Assembly: GCA_017941235.1 (NCBI GenBank)
Contig: JAGAWU010000057.1
Coordinates: forward strand, 1-64,000
Origin: Bacilli bacterium
Lineage (GTDB): Bacteria > Bacillota_I > Bacilli_A > RF39 > UBA660
DNA length: 64,000 bases
Reading direction: 5' to 3'
Shown here piece after piece: positions 1-8,364 of the stretch. The notes under the pieces were generated by a model, which did no database searches, had not been told where the DNA came from, and was given only the letters and a program-made list of their open reading frames with translations. Position 1 is the stretch's first letter; the number at the start of each line of letters is the position of its first letter. A program made the translations under genes and the position numbers.

Positions 1-511
1 AATTAATTTAACATACAAAATGATTAATGAGTATAAAGAGAAAAATAAGTTTCATGATGAAGAAGCATTAAGAATATATAAACTTAGAGATGAGACTGGT
101 AAAAACTTCGTAAATAATTTTAACATATATGAATTTAATATGGATTATTACCTTAACTTATGGTATTCTAAAGATGAAAAGTTGATAGATAAATATAAAT
201 ATTTGATAATGCTTGATTTAAATAAGAAAGATTTAACTGAACTATCAAAGAAAGATAAGGTGATAAATAAATATATGGAAGAAGTAGAAAAAATAAATGA
301 AGATCCAGAGTTTTATGAATATATAAGTGCAGAAGAAGATAATAGAAAGATAGAAAACTCACTTAGAAGTCAGTATAAAAGAGAAGGAAGAGAAGAAGGA
401 GAACGTCTAGCTAAGTTAGAAATAGCAAAAAAATTTAAATCTAGTGGAATTGATATAGAAATAATTGCTAAAAATACTGGTCTTACGAAAGAAGAAATTG
501 AAAAAATATAA
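1..511 (+). CDS. Rpn/PD-(D/E)XK nuclease-family protein, C-terminal part (5' end outside window)
   Basis: The reading frame is open from the first complete codon (position 2), so the gene starts upstream of the window. The visible ~170 residues match the second half of the protein at 48698-49747. Both end in a GREEGER/GREDGER motif followed by a helix-turn-helix-like tail of the pattern AKxTGLTxEEIEKI. The family (Rpn, annotated as transposase_31 or PD-(D/E)XK nuclease family transposase) has an N-terminal DNA endonuclease domain and a variable C-terminal domain. The nuclease residues lie outside the window, so activity cannot be judged. An in-frame ATG at 275 preceded by AAGGTGAT (257-264) sits where the paralogue also has an internal start. 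Family assignment is fairly sure by comparison with the paralogue. Confidence 0.8.
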   Translation, partial: INLTYKMINEYKEKNKFHDEEALRIYKLRDETGKNFVNNFNIYEFNMDYYLNLWYSKDEKLIDKYKYLIMLDLNKKDLTELSKKDKVINKYMEEVEKINEDPEFYEYISAEEDNRKIENSLRSQYKREGREEGERLAKLEIAKKFKSSGIDIEIIAKNTGLTKEEIEKI

Positions 512-520
512 TTTTACGAA

Positions 521-548
521 AAATTGTCAAGTGTGACAATTTTTTTTT
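521..548 (+). terminator. Rho-independent terminator of the Rpn gene
   Basis: A perfect 9-bp stem (521-529 with 534-542) closes an AGTG loop and runs into eight T residues. It lies 10 bases after the stop codon. Confidence 0.9.
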
Positions 549-555
549 GTTTCTA

Positions 556-620
556 TTTACAAAATAGCTTCTTTGTGGTAATTTTATAGTAAGCAGTGGC
601 AACTGGTGGGGAAAAGTGGT
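556..620 (+). promoter_or_regulatory. mraZ promoter region and MraZ operator (GTGG direct repeats)
   Basis: Three GTGG boxes at 596-599, 606-609 and 616-619 are spaced exactly 10 bp apart, with a further GTGG at 575-578. MraZ proteins bind such directly repeated GTGG boxes upstream of their own gene, so this is the expected autoregulatory operator. A possible -35 TTTACA lies at 556-561 with a weak -10 (TAATTT) at 579-584. The promoter hexamers are less certain than the repeats. Confidence 0.8.
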
Positions 621-628
621 GAATTTGT

Positions 629-1066
629 ATGTTAATGGGTGAATATCATCATAATATTGATGAAAAAGGTAGACTTACAATTCCTTCTAAGTTTAGAGAA
701 GATTTAAAAGATAAGTTTGTAATTACTCGTGGACTTGAAAATTGTCTTTTCGCGTACTCAGTAGATGATTTTCAAAAAATAGTATCAGAACTACAAAAAA
801 TACCATTTACTAAAAAAGATGCACGTGGATTCATGCGCTTCTTCCTTTCCGGAGCTACTGAGGTAGAATTTGATAAACAAGGTCGCATTAATATAAGTTC
901 CCCACTTATTTCATTTGCCGGTCTAAAAAAAGAATGTGTGATTATTGGAACTGGAGATAGACTTGAAATATGGTCTAAAGAAGGATGGGATGAGTTTTTC
1001 AATTCTACCAAAGACAACATGTCTGACATAGCTGAAGGACTTTTTGATACTAATATTAATATATAA
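629..1066 (+). CDS. mraZ: Transcriptional regulator MraZ
   Basis: This 145-residue protein has the typical MraZ opening MLMGEYHHNIDEKGR and the usual length. It contains two AbrB/SpoVT-like half-domains, each with a D-x-(K)-G-R motif, the first near residues 11-15 and the second near residues 85-91 (FDKQGR). MraZ forms a ring-shaped oligomer and represses the division/cell-wall cluster by binding GTGG repeats, which are present directly upstream. The first gene of the cluster, it is followed after 12 bases by rsmH. ATG 629 is chosen because it gives the conserved N-terminus. Confidence 0.96.
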   Translation: MLMGEYHHNIDEKGRLTIPSKFREDLKDKFVITRGLENCLFAYSVDDFQKIVSELQKIPFTKKDARGFMRFFLSGATEVEFDKQGRINISSPLISFAGLKKECVIIGTGDRLEIWSKEGWDEFFNSTKDNMSDIAEGLFDTNINI

Positions 1067-1078
1067 CAGGTGATTTTT

Positions 1079-2002
1079 ATGCATATAAGTGTTTTAAAAA
1101 ATGAATTAATTGACGGTTTAAATTTAAAAGAAGATAGTATTATAGTAGATTGTACTTTAGGCTATGCAGGAGATAGTAGCACTATTTTGAAGAAGATTAA
1201 AAAGGGGTTTTTATTCGCCTTCGATCAAGATAGTGAAGCAATTGAGTATAGTACTAATGTCTTAAAAGATATTGGTACTAACTTCACTATCATTAAAAGT
1301 AACTTTGTACATTTAGAAGAAGAATTAAAAAAACGTGATGTTGAATTAGTTGATGGAGTTATTTTTGATTTAGGTGTTAGCAGTCCTCAACTTGATGAAA
1401 AAGAAAGAGGGTTTAGCTATCATGAAGATGCAAGACTTGATATGAGAATGGATAGATCAAGTAAGTTAGATGCGCATTATGTTGTAAATAATTACTCTCT
1501 AAACGAATTAAATCGTATATTTAGAGATTATGGTGAAAGTAAATTTTCATATCAAATAGCAAAAAAAATAGTTAAGTGTCGTGAAGAAAAAGAAATAGAT
1601 ACAACACTTGAACTTGTTGAAATAATAAAAAGTAGTGTCCCTGAAAAAGAAAAAAGAAAGAAACATCCTGCTAAACAAATATTTCAAGCTATAAGAATAG
1701 AAGTGAACCATGAATTAGATGTAATTAGACCTGCACTAGAACAAGCAACACAAATGCTTAAAATTGGTGGAAGAATAGAAGTTATAACATTTCATTCATT
1801 GGAAGATAAGATTGTTAAGAAATATTTTAAAGAGATTTGTGATGTTAAAGAAGAAGTAAAAGGACTTCCAAATATAGATTCTAAGTATTTACCAGATTTT
1901 AAACTAGTTGCTAATAAAGCAATTGTTCCTACAGAAGAAGAATTAGAAAACAATAATAGAGCTAGAAGTGCAAAACTTAGAATAATAGAAAGAGTAAAAT
2001 AG
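1079..2002 (+). CDS. rsmH: 16S rRNA m4C1402 methyltransferase RsmH
   Basis: RsmH methylates N4 of C1402 in 16S rRNA using S-adenosylmethionine. The 307-residue protein shows the family blocks in order: N-terminal HISVL, a SAM-binding loop (DCTLGYAG, a variant of the usual DxTxGxGGHS), FDLGVSSPQLD, RLDMRMD, FQAIRIEVNHEL and FHSLEDKIVK. ATG 1079 is preferred over the upstream GTG at 1070 because AGGTG (1068-1072) is at proper distance from ATG and HISVL is the usual start. It sits between mraZ and ftsL as in most Firmicutes. Confidence 0.96.
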   Translation: MHISVLKNELIDGLNLKEDSIIVDCTLGYAGDSSTILKKIKKGFLFAFDQDSEAIEYSTNVLKDIGTNFTIIKSNFVHLEEELKKRDVELVDGVIFDLGVSSPQLDEKERGFSYHEDARLDMRMDRSSKLDAHYVVNNYSLNELNRIFRDYGESKFSYQIAKKIVKCREEKEIDTTLELVEIIKSSVPEKEKRKKHPAKQIFQAIRIEVNHELDVIRPALEQATQMLKIGGRIEVITFHSLEDKIVKKYFKEICDVKEEVKGLPNIDSKYLPDFKLVANKAIVPTEEELENNNRARSAKLRIIERVK

Positions 2003-2013
2003 GAGAGATGAAT

Positions 2014-2310
2014 ATGAAAAAGAAAAAAATGAAGAAAGTTGTAAAAATAACTAAGTTTGAAAGATTTGTTTATACACTTGCTGTAGCTTTAGTTTTAATT
2101 GCACCTATTTCTATTGTTTTTTCTAAAGCTACACTTTCTAAACTAAATTTTGAAGTAGAAGAATTAAAAGGAGAAATTGCTGTACAAGAAAAAGAAAATG
2201 CTTCACTTGCAATGGCAATAGATGAACTTGCTAGTCTTACAACAATACAAGAAGTTGCACAAAATGAAGGATTAAGTTATAATAATAATAACATTAAGGT
2301 CGTAAGATAG
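2014..2310 (+). CDS. ftsL: Cell-division protein FtsL-like
   Basis: This is a small bitopic protein of 98 residues. It has a lysine-rich cytoplasmic N-terminus, one membrane helix at about residues 18-38 and an extracytoplasmic leucine-zipper-like helix at about 40-70. FtsL sequences are poorly conserved; the topology, size and position between rsmH and the penicillin-binding protein identify it. It is expected to join DivIC/DivIB in the divisome. ATG 2014 is chosen over ATG 2008 because GGAG at 2002-2005 is only 2 bases from the latter. Confidence 0.85.
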   Translation: MKKKKMKKVVKITKFERFVYTLAVALVLIAPISIVFSKATLSKLNFEVEELKGEIAVQEKENASLAMAIDELASLTTIQEVAQNEGLSYNNNNIKVVR

Positions 2311-2328
2311 ACAAAGGACGTGAGTTAA

Positions 2329-4497
2329 TTGAAAAAGAAAAAGAGGAGAAATAATGTTAAATATGGAAAGATATTAATTATTTTTTCTCTTTTTTTGTTT
2401 GGCTTAATGATATTTAGATTAATTCAACTTTCTACATCTAAAGAAATAGATGATGTTAATTTACAAAAACTTGCTAATAGTAGAACTACACGTACAGATA
2501 AATTAGAAGCTAAACGTGGTACAATTTATAGTACTAATGAAGATATTTTAGCTCAGAATGTTACTTCTTATAAATTAATTGCATATTTATCTAAGTCTAG
2601 AACTACAAATAATAAAAAGCCACAACATGTTGTAGATAAAGAATTAACAGCTGAGAAACTTGCTCCTATACTTGGAATGGAGAAAGAAGATATATTAAAA
2701 TATTTAAGTAAAGAGAATCTTTATCAAACAGAGTTTGGAAGTCATGGTAGGGGACTTTCTGAAATACAGAAACAAGAAATAGAAAATTTAAATTTACCAG
2801 GTCTTGATTTTATAGAAAGTTATAAAAGATACTATCCTAAAGGTAATTTTCTTTCTTATACTTTGGGATATGCTACTACTAAGATAGATGATAATGGTAA
2901 TTCAGTTATTAATGGTAAGATGGGTCTTGAACTTTATTATGATAACATATTAAAAGGCGAGGATGGTTTTGTTACTTATCAGAAAGATTTAAAGGGATAT
3001 AAGATAAGTGGAACAAACGAAGTTAGAAGAGAAGCTGTGCAGGGTAAAGATATTTATCTTACTATAGATAGTAATGTTCAATTCTTTGTGGAACAAGCAC
3101 TTACTAATTGTAAGAATAATTTTGGTTATGAATGGTTTACAATGGTTATAATGGATGCTAAGACAGGGAAAATACTTGGTCTTTCTTCTAATCCTAATTT
3201 TGATTTAAATACTCGTGAAAATATAACTAATTATTTAGATTTAACTATTGCACTTCCTTATGAACCTGGTAGTACTATGAAGACTTTTACTTATATGGCT
3301 GCTATGGAAAATGGTGTTTATGATGGCAATAAGACTTATAAATCTGGTACTTATGTAACTGGTGATGGTACTGAAATTGGTGATTGGAATAGAAATGGTT
3401 GGGGGTATATTACATATGATAAGGGGTATGCTTTATCTAGTAATGTAGGTGTTATTAATTTACTTCATAACTTTATGAATGCTGCTATGCTTAGACAATA
3501 TTACAGAAAACTTGGGTTTGGTAAAAAGACAGGTATTACACTTCCTAATGAAAGTACTGGAAAACTTGGATTTAAATATGAAACAGAAATATATAATGCT
3601 GGTTTTGGACAAGGTATTACTACAACACCTTTACAAAATGTTCAAGCTATGACACCACTTACTAATGATGGAATGTTACTTAAACCTTATATAGTTGAAA
3701 AGATTATAGATCCTGATACAAAGGAAGTTATATATACAGGTAAAAGGACTGAAAAAGATCGTGTTGCATCTACTCAAACTGTACAAAAAATGATTAGTTT
3801 GATGGATGATACAGTAAATGGTATAGGTAATACTGGCTCTGGGTATAGAATAGATAGTGGTGAACTTATTGGTAAAACGGGTACAGCTCAAATTGCTCGT
3901 GATAATGGTGGAGGATACTTAAATGGAAAAGAAGATATAATTTCATCTTTTTCGGGTGTTTATCCTAAATCTAATCCAAGGTTTATAATTTATGCTTCAG
4001 TTAAAAGACCTTCTGGTGGAAGTCAAAAAGGTATTTCTACCGCTGTTAAAGAAGTTGTAAGTAATTTATCTAAGTATTATGGTACTGAAGTAACCGAAAC
4101 TCAAGGTGAAGAAATATTTACTTATAAAATACCTAATTTTGATAATAAGAAAGTTGAAGATGTTAAAAATATTCTTAATAATAATAAAATGTATAATCAA
4201 GTTGTAATTGGTGAAGGTAATAAAGTTATTAAACAATATCCTTATAAAAATAGTAGTATTACTAATAAGGATAGAGTATTCTTAATTACAAATGATTCTA
4301 ATCTTAAGTTAATGGATTTAAATGGATATTCTAGTAAAGAAGCTAAGGGAATACTTGAACTTTTGGGTATGAAAGTTAAACTTACTGGTAATGGTTATGT
4401 TACTGGACAGAGTGTAGAAGCTGGTACTGTAATAACTAATGGTATGAGTATAGAACTTACTTTAAATCCAAAATTTGATGCTAATAATGCTAATTAA
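2329..4497 (+). CDS. ftsI: Class B penicillin-binding protein (division transpeptidase) with PASTA domains
   Basis: A 722-residue transpeptidase for septal peptidoglycan cross-linking. It has a membrane anchor near residues 13-33, a PBP dimerisation domain (about 55-225) and a transpeptidase domain with all three active-site motifs: STMK at 315-318, SSN at 370-372 and KTG at 516-518. The last ~140 residues contain two PASTA-like repeats, as in Bacillus PbpB and SpoVD. The start is TTG 2329 with AAAGG at 2313-2317; no better ATG exists. It follows ftsL by 18 bases in the mraZ cluster. mraY, murD and ftsW do not follow, so the dcw cluster is short here. Confidence 0.93.
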   Translation: MKKKKRRNNVKYGKILIIFSLFLFGLMIFRLIQLSTSKEIDDVNLQKLANSRTTRTDKLEAKRGTIYSTNEDILAQNVTSYKLIAYLSKSRTTNNKKPQHVVDKELTAEKLAPILGMEKEDILKYLSKENLYQTEFGSHGRGLSEIQKQEIENLNLPGLDFIESYKRYYPKGNFLSYTLGYATTKIDDNGNSVINGKMGLELYYDNILKGEDGFVTYQKDLKGYKISGTNEVRREAVQGKDIYLTIDSNVQFFVEQALTNCKNNFGYEWFTMVIMDAKTGKILGLSSNPNFDLNTRENITNYLDLTIALPYEPGSTMKTFTYMAAMENGVYDGNKTYKSGTYVTGDGTEIGDWNRNGWGYITYDKGYALSSNVGVINLLHNFMNAAMLRQYYRKLGFGKKTGITLPNESTGKLGFKYETEIYNAGFGQGITTTPLQNVQAMTPLTNDGMLLKPYIVEKIIDPDTKEVIYTGKRTEKDRVASTQTVQKMISLMDDTVNGIGNTGSGYRIDSGELIGKTGTAQIARDNGGGYLNGKEDIISSFSGVYPKSNPRFIIYASVKRPSGGSQKGISTAVKEVVSNLSKYYGTEVTETQGEEIFTYKIPNFDNKKVEDVKNILNNNKMYNQVVIGEGNKVIKQYPYKNSSITNKDRVFLITNDSNLKLMDLNGYSSKEAKGILELLGMKVKLTGNGYVTGQSVEAGTVITNGMSIELTLNPKFDANNAN

Positions 4498-4525
4498 TGT
4501 GTTACAATATTTAAAGGTGATATAG

Positions 4526-5062
4526 ATGGAAAATAAGAGAACAAAGCGTGAAATAGTTAAAATGTTATTAAAAAATAGTGAACTTGATCAAAAAGATGAA
4601 GAAGAACTTTTAGATTTACTTATTGATCAACCAATTAGTATAGATGTAGATAAGCAAGAAGAAGCTAAGATGACTAGGGGAGATAGGATTGCTGATAAAG
4701 TTAGTGAAGTAGCTGGTTCTTGGGGCTTTATTATTGGGTTTTCTAGTTTTTTAATATTTTGGATAGTTTTAAATACTGTTTTACTTGCTAAAGGTAAACA
4801 GATTGATCCTTATCCATTTATTCTTCTTAATTTGCTTTTATCTTGTTTAGCGGCGCTTCAAGCTCCTATAATTATGATGAGTCAGAATAGACAGGCCGAA
4901 AAAGATAGTTTACGAAATCAAAATGATTATCGTACTGATTTAAAAAGTGAGCTTATTTTAGAAGAATTACATGATAAAATGGAAGTGATTATTAAACAAC
5001 AATATAGAATTATTAGTCGTTTAGATAAATTAGAGGGTGGTAAAGATGAAAAAAATAATTAG
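4526..5062 (+). CDS. DUF1003 family membrane protein
   Basis: The 178-residue protein shows the DUF1003 pattern. A charged N-terminal region leads to DRIADKVSEVAGSWGF, then two membrane helices (about residues 67-90 and 96-116) joined by a short loop, then an MSQNRQ-type sequence and a charged C-terminal helix. The biochemical role of the family is not established. It lies 28 bases after the PBP gene, and its last codons overlap the start of the lipoprotein gene, so all three may be co-transcribed. ATG 4526 has AAAGGTGAT at proper distance. Confidence 0.85.
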   Translation: MENKRTKREIVKMLLKNSELDQKDEEELLDLLIDQPISIDVDKQEEAKMTRGDRIADKVSEVAGSWGFIIGFSSFLIFWIVLNTVLLAKGKQIDPYPFILLNLLLSCLAALQAPIIMMSQNRQAEKDSLRNQNDYRTDLKSELILEELHDKMEVIIKQQYRIISRLDKLEGGKDEKNN

Positions 5063-5540
5063 TTTATGTTTTGTTATTTTGTTTATTTTTCTTTTGACTG
5101 GTTGTGAAGCAGAAAAAAATGGAGCTAAAAAAGTAAAACAAGAAAAAGGTGAAGAAGTAATAAAATGTACAAGAACTGCTGCTGGTATGAATAATGCTAC
5201 TGCTTCACTTAATTATACTATTTATTATAAAGGTGATTATGTAACTAAATCTGTTTCTATAGAAAGAGTAAAATCTAGTGATTCTTCTGTTTTAGATCAA
5301 TATGAGAGTGCATATAAAAAAGTGTTCCAAAATTATAAGGATATTGATTATTATGATAATACTGTTGATAGAACTTCAGATACTGTTACTAGTACTACAG
5401 TTATTAATTATGAAAAAGTCGATACTTCTAAGATACTTGAATTAGAAGGTGAAAATGCTAATGTTTATGAAGAAGACGGAAAAGTAAAAAAAGATACTCT
5501 TGTTTCTTTCTTTAAAAAATATGGAGCTAAATGTGAATAG
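5046..5540 (+). CDS. Lipoprotein, YehR/DUF1307-like
   Basis: The 164-residue protein begins with a lipoprotein signal peptide ending in a lipobox (LTGC), so Cys ~19 should be lipidated and the protein anchored outside the membrane. The rest, with paired Cys near the start and at the penultimate residue (KCE), resembles the YehR/DUF1307 lipoproteins of unknown function. ATG 5046 is chosen rather than GTG 5037 because the GAGGGTGG ribosome site at 5033-5040 overlaps the latter. The gene overlaps the DUF1003 gene by 17 bases. Confidence 0.7.
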   Translation: MKKIISLCFVILFIFLLTGCEAEKNGAKKVKQEKGEEVIKCTRTAAGMNNATASLNYTIYYKGDYVTKSVSIERVKSSDSSVLDQYESAYKKVFQNYKDIDYYDNTVDRTSDTVTSTTVINYEKVDTSKILELEGENANVYEEDGKVKKDTLVSFFKKYGAKCE

Positions 5541-5550
5541 CTCCTTATTT

Positions 5551-5625
5551 GCTTGAATAGTTTAATGGATAAAATGCTTTCCTCCGACGAAAGAGATATA
5601 GGTTCGATTCCTATTTCAAGTACCA
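5551..5625 (+). tRNA. tRNA-Arg (anticodon CCG)
   Basis: A full cloverleaf can be folded. The acceptor pairs 5551-5557 with TTCAAGT, including a G-U first pair. The anticodon stem CTTTC/GAAAG holds loop CTCCGAC, giving anticodon CCG (reads CGG, Arg). The T-arm is ATAGG/CCTAT with loop TTCGATT. The CCA end is encoded (5623-5625). Confidence 0.93.
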
Positions 5626-5628
5626 AAT

Positions 5629-5702
5629 GCCGATATAGTTTAGTGGTAAAACAGATCCTTGGTAAGGATCAGAGGACAGTTCAATTCTGTCTTTCGGCAC
5701 CA
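5629..5702 (+). tRNA. tRNA-Thr (anticodon GGT)
   Basis: The acceptor is GCCGATA with TTTCGGC (one T-T mismatch at the sixth pair). The anticodon stem GATCC/GGATC holds loop TTGGTAA, giving anticodon GGT (Thr). The T-arm is GACAG/CTGTC with loop TTCAATT. CCA is encoded (5700-5702). It lies 3 bases after tRNA-Arg, so both are probably cut from one transcript. Confidence 0.93.
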
Positions 5703-5750
5703 TAGGGAAATCCGCTTGAACTTATTTATAAGTATCGATAATAAATAGAC

Positions 5751-5780
5751 AATCAATTCTAAATTACGATTGATTTTTTT
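5751..5780 (+). terminator. Terminator after the tRNA pair
   Basis: AATCAAT (5751-5757) pairs with ATTGATT (5769-5775) and is followed by T residues to 5780. The loop is 11 bases. Confidence 0.75.
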
Positions 5781-5821
5781 CTTGTTTAGAAAAAAGTCTT
5801 TCAAAGAAAGGATTGATTAAA

Positions 5822-6094
5822 ATGGTAAATGTTATCAAGCAAGAAGTTAGAATGGAAGAACACTTGCGAAAAAGGTTAGAATTTATTTGTGAGTTTTGTA
5901 GAGTTAAACCAATTATTATTAATGGTAATTTGAGAACTATTGATAAAACTAATCTTACTTATCTAGAATCACATAGAATTATAATTAATGATATAACCTT
6001 TCTAGCTTTTAATTATTCTAATGAAATATTTATTGAGAACTTATCAAACAAAATCAAATTATCAGAACTAGAAGATTATTTAAAAACTATCTAA
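5822..6094 (+). CDS. Small unrecognised protein with a CxxC motif
   Basis: I do not recognise this 90-residue protein. It has a basic amphipathic N-terminal helix, a single CEFC motif near residue 26 and a predicted alternating beta/alpha C-terminal half. A lone CxxC is too little to claim metal binding or redox activity. ATG 5822 is preferred because AGAAAGGA (5805-5812) is well spaced to it. It opens the block of unrecognised genes between the tRNA pair and rpsO. Nothing links it functionally to its neighbours. Confidence 0.6.
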   Translation: MVNVIKQEVRMEEHLRKRLEFICEFCRVKPIIINGNLRTIDKTNLTYLESHRIIINDITFLAFNYSNEIFIENLSNKIKLSELEDYLKTI

Positions 6095-6103
6095 ATACTA
6101 TGT

Positions 6104-6162
6104 ATTCCCTAATCAGGGAGTTATATAAAAATAGTTAAACTAAACAAATAATATGGTATAAT
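6104..6162 (+). promoter_or_regulatory. Probable promoter of the 374-residue gene
   Basis: TATAAT at 6157-6162 is preceded by TGG, giving an extended -10 (TATGGTATAAT). TTAAAC (6135-6140) is a possible -35 at 16 bp. A short perfect inverted repeat TCCCT-AATC-AGGGA (6106-6119) lies upstream and could be an operator or a weak terminator. The paralogue at 10795 has a nearly identical TATGGTATACT -10. Confidence 0.55.
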
Positions 6163-6195
6163 TAATTTGTATATTGCTTGTTAGGAGGGTTAAAA

Positions 6196-7320
6196 TTGAG
6201 TATTAAAGATGAATTATTAAAATTTAGAACAAAGCTTACTGGAATTACTGAAGTAGAAAGCACACTAATTGATTTAGATGCTAAAGTTGATGAGTTTATT
6301 GATTGGTATTTTGAAAATATGGTGAAAGGAAATTATACTGACATTGGAGAATATCATGCTCCAAGAGAAATGAGAGATTTAATTGAAAAAATAGCAGTAT
6401 GGTATGAATTAAGATACCCAAGTTATGAAATTAATAGATTAATGCCAGGAAGTGGACAAGAACAAATTAATGTTAATGATGTAATGTTTAGAAATAATCC
6501 TTATGTAAATGAATTACTTGATGAAAATTCAGATGCAAAGGAATTAGACTGGAATGATTTTTATAACACTAATGTATTTATGAAATCATTACCATGGGAA
6601 GAAAGATGTTATTTTACTAAACCAAGATATAGAAACATAGTTTATTTAAATCTAAATTCTAGAGTTGCACATTTACATTTAACAAGAAATGGATTTGTTG
6701 AAATGGCTGAAGATGTTACAGGCTATACAAAGTCAGTTGTAAAAGATGAAGAATTAACTGGATTAAATGTTAGAGATGTTGTTAAATTGTTTCAAGAAAA
6801 AGGAATTGAACTACCAGAAAATAATGAATTAGAAAAAACTATCAATGAAGCTAATAAATGGATTCAACAAAAAGAAGGAATATTAGATTGTGCAATGTAT
6901 AGAATTATAGAACGAGGCGGAAATAGAATTGGTCCTCGTAGAGCATTCTTATTTGCTAAAGAGTTTGGAAGAAATATTGATATTCCAATGATGTATGCAG
7001 TAGATCATTCTGATCCAGGATTAAGATTATTTATGAATGAATATATTAAAGCTGGAGGTTCTAAAGATTTAGAATGTTATGTAGGTTATTTTTGGAGAGC
7101 TAGTAAAAAAGAAAAACTTGATACTATATCAGTGAAAAATTTGATATTAACACAAAATAATGATGCTGCAACATTCTATACACCTGAAGAAGATGAATTA
7201 CATCAAAGATTAGTTAATGCAATAGCTAGTCAGGTTGACCAAAAAGTAGTAAAACAAGATGAAATTAAAAGATTAAGATTAGAAAGAAAATTGGAAAAAA
7301 GTAGAATAAATAAGGGCTAG
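6196..7320 (+). CDS. Unrecognised protein, paralogue of 10795-12027
   Basis: The protein (374 residues) has no domain that I recognise. It is a clear paralogue of the 410-residue product of 10795-12027. Shared blocks are EKIAVWYELRYP near residue 80, FYNTNVF near 120, KPRYRN, and a strongly conserved C-terminal part with MYRIIERGG, GPRRAF, FAKEFGRNIDIPM and NEYIKAGG. It ends in a basic helix with many R/K. No signal peptide or membrane segment is visible, so it is probably cytoplasmic. The start is TTG 6196, 6 bases after a perfect AGGAGGG ribosome site; the upstream in-frame TTG at 6178 lies before that site. Confidence 0.7.
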   Translation: MSIKDELLKFRTKLTGITEVESTLIDLDAKVDEFIDWYFENMVKGNYTDIGEYHAPREMRDLIEKIAVWYELRYPSYEINRLMPGSGQEQINVNDVMFRNNPYVNELLDENSDAKELDWNDFYNTNVFMKSLPWEERCYFTKPRYRNIVYLNLNSRVAHLHLTRNGFVEMAEDVTGYTKSVVKDEELTGLNVRDVVKLFQEKGIELPENNELEKTINEANKWIQQKEGILDCAMYRIIERGGNRIGPRRAFLFAKEFGRNIDIPMMYAVDHSDPGLRLFMNEYIKAGGSKDLECYVGYFWRASKKEKLDTISVKNLILTQNNDAATFYTPEEDELHQRLVNAIASQVDQKVVKQDEIKRLRLERKLEKSRINKG

Positions 7321-7379
7321 TAGAGACTTATAAAATAGGTTATACTATGCTTTTTTTAGTAGCTAGGAGTGATTTTTAA

Positions 7380-8045
7380 ATGGAAAATAAAATAGATGAA
7401 TTAATTAAAAGTATAGATAGATTAAACTCATTTTCGTGGGGAGATATAATAAGTTTAATAGCACTTATTGGATCTTGGATAACAATTTTTATTTTACTAA
7501 AAGATAAACATAATGAAAATAGGCCATATTTACAAGTTACATTTGAATTAGTGAGATCTAATCTTACATGTGTGGTATTAAGAAATGTTGGGAAAGTGCC
7601 ATTAGTTTTAACACATATACATTATAACGAAGATTTTATAAATCAATTAGACGAAAGAGATAGAAGATACTTAAATGATAATACTGTAAATAACTTAACT
7701 ATTTTCCCCGGAAAAGAATGGATTATTTGTTTAGGTGTTATAGTTCCAGATATATTAAATAAATTTGATTTAAAAAAATTAAAAGTTGAATATGAATATA
7801 AAAAATTAAATGGTATAAAAAAATATAAAGAAAATACTGAAATAGATTTTGAACAATATTCTAGATTTTTAGTTTATATTTCTGAAATTGATGAGTTAAA
7901 ACAAGTTAATGAGAAAATAGAAAAAACATCTAAAAATATTGAAAAAAGACTAAAAAATATTGAAACTAGTATTGTTCAGTATCATAATATCGAAGATACA
8001 TTTATAAAAACAGTTGCTAATGGTTTTATAGAAAAGGATAAATAA
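7380..8045 (+). CDS. Unrecognised single-span membrane protein with coiled-coil tail
   Basis: The 221-residue protein has one membrane helix near residues 20-41 (IISLIALIGSWITIFILL). A beta-rich domain of about 120 residues follows, beginning at NRPYLQV, and the C-terminal ~50 residues form a charged coiled coil. This layout resembles small membrane-anchored proteins seen in accessory regions, but I cannot name a family. ATG 7380 has TAGGAGTGA at proper distance. A TATACT -10 lies at 7341-7346 in the short gap after the preceding gene. Confidence 0.6.
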   Translation: MENKIDELIKSIDRLNSFSWGDIISLIALIGSWITIFILLKDKHNENRPYLQVTFELVRSNLTCVVLRNVGKVPLVLTHIHYNEDFINQLDERDRRYLNDNTVNNLTIFPGKEWIICLGVIVPDILNKFDLKKLKVEYEYKKLNGIKKYKENTEIDFEQYSRFLVYISEIDELKQVNEKIEKTSKNIEKRLKNIETSIVQYHNIEDTFIKTVANGFIEKDK

Positions 8046-8339
8046 TTTCTTCAAAAGTATTGCATTTTATTAATAAATAGTGTATATTATTTATCGGGAT
8101 GTGCCTAGGAAACTTTAGAAGCCTTAGGTCTTTTTCATTTTTATAAAAATTTTTTATAAAATTAGTAAAAGTCATGGTGTAATGATTGTAGAATTAAATT
8201 GTTTATTTATTTGTTGTGATGGTTTCGGACTATCTTAACTATCGCACCATTAATGAATCTAGTTGAACTATTTGAACTTTAAATATAATTTTCCGTATGA
8301 ATAAGATTGTTTTTTTTTGTTACATAAAAAATAAAGCTA
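8046..8339 (+). other. Gene-free stretch with an orphan promoter and hairpins; possible small RNA
   Basis: No plausible gene is present. A good promoter, TTGCAT (8060-8065), 17 bp, TATATT (8083-8088), points rightward, but no + strand gene follows until 9945. The predicted transcript starts near 8095. It contains a hairpin GCCTAGG/CCTTAGG followed by T-rich sequence (8103-8140). A second pairing of ATGGTG (8174-8179) with CACCAT (8245-8250) encloses GATGG-TTTCGGA-CTATC. The bidirectional terminator at 8326-8364 could end it. No known RNA family fits. Confidence 0.3.
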
Positions 8340-8364
8340 TTATTTGTTTATAGCTTTATTTTTT
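8326..8364. terminator. Bidirectional terminator hairpin
   Basis: Perfect 15-bp arms 8326-8340 and 8350-8364 flank a 9-base loop. The arms carry A and T runs at the ends, so the hairpin can stop transcription on either strand. It includes the last codons of the minus-strand gene 8340-9269. Confidence 0.85.

Noticed and set aside
5692-8250. tRNA-Thr 3' end as attachment site, with a partial copy near 8243 (CGCACCAT)
   Set aside because: Only about seven bases agree, which is not enough for an attachment-site repeat.
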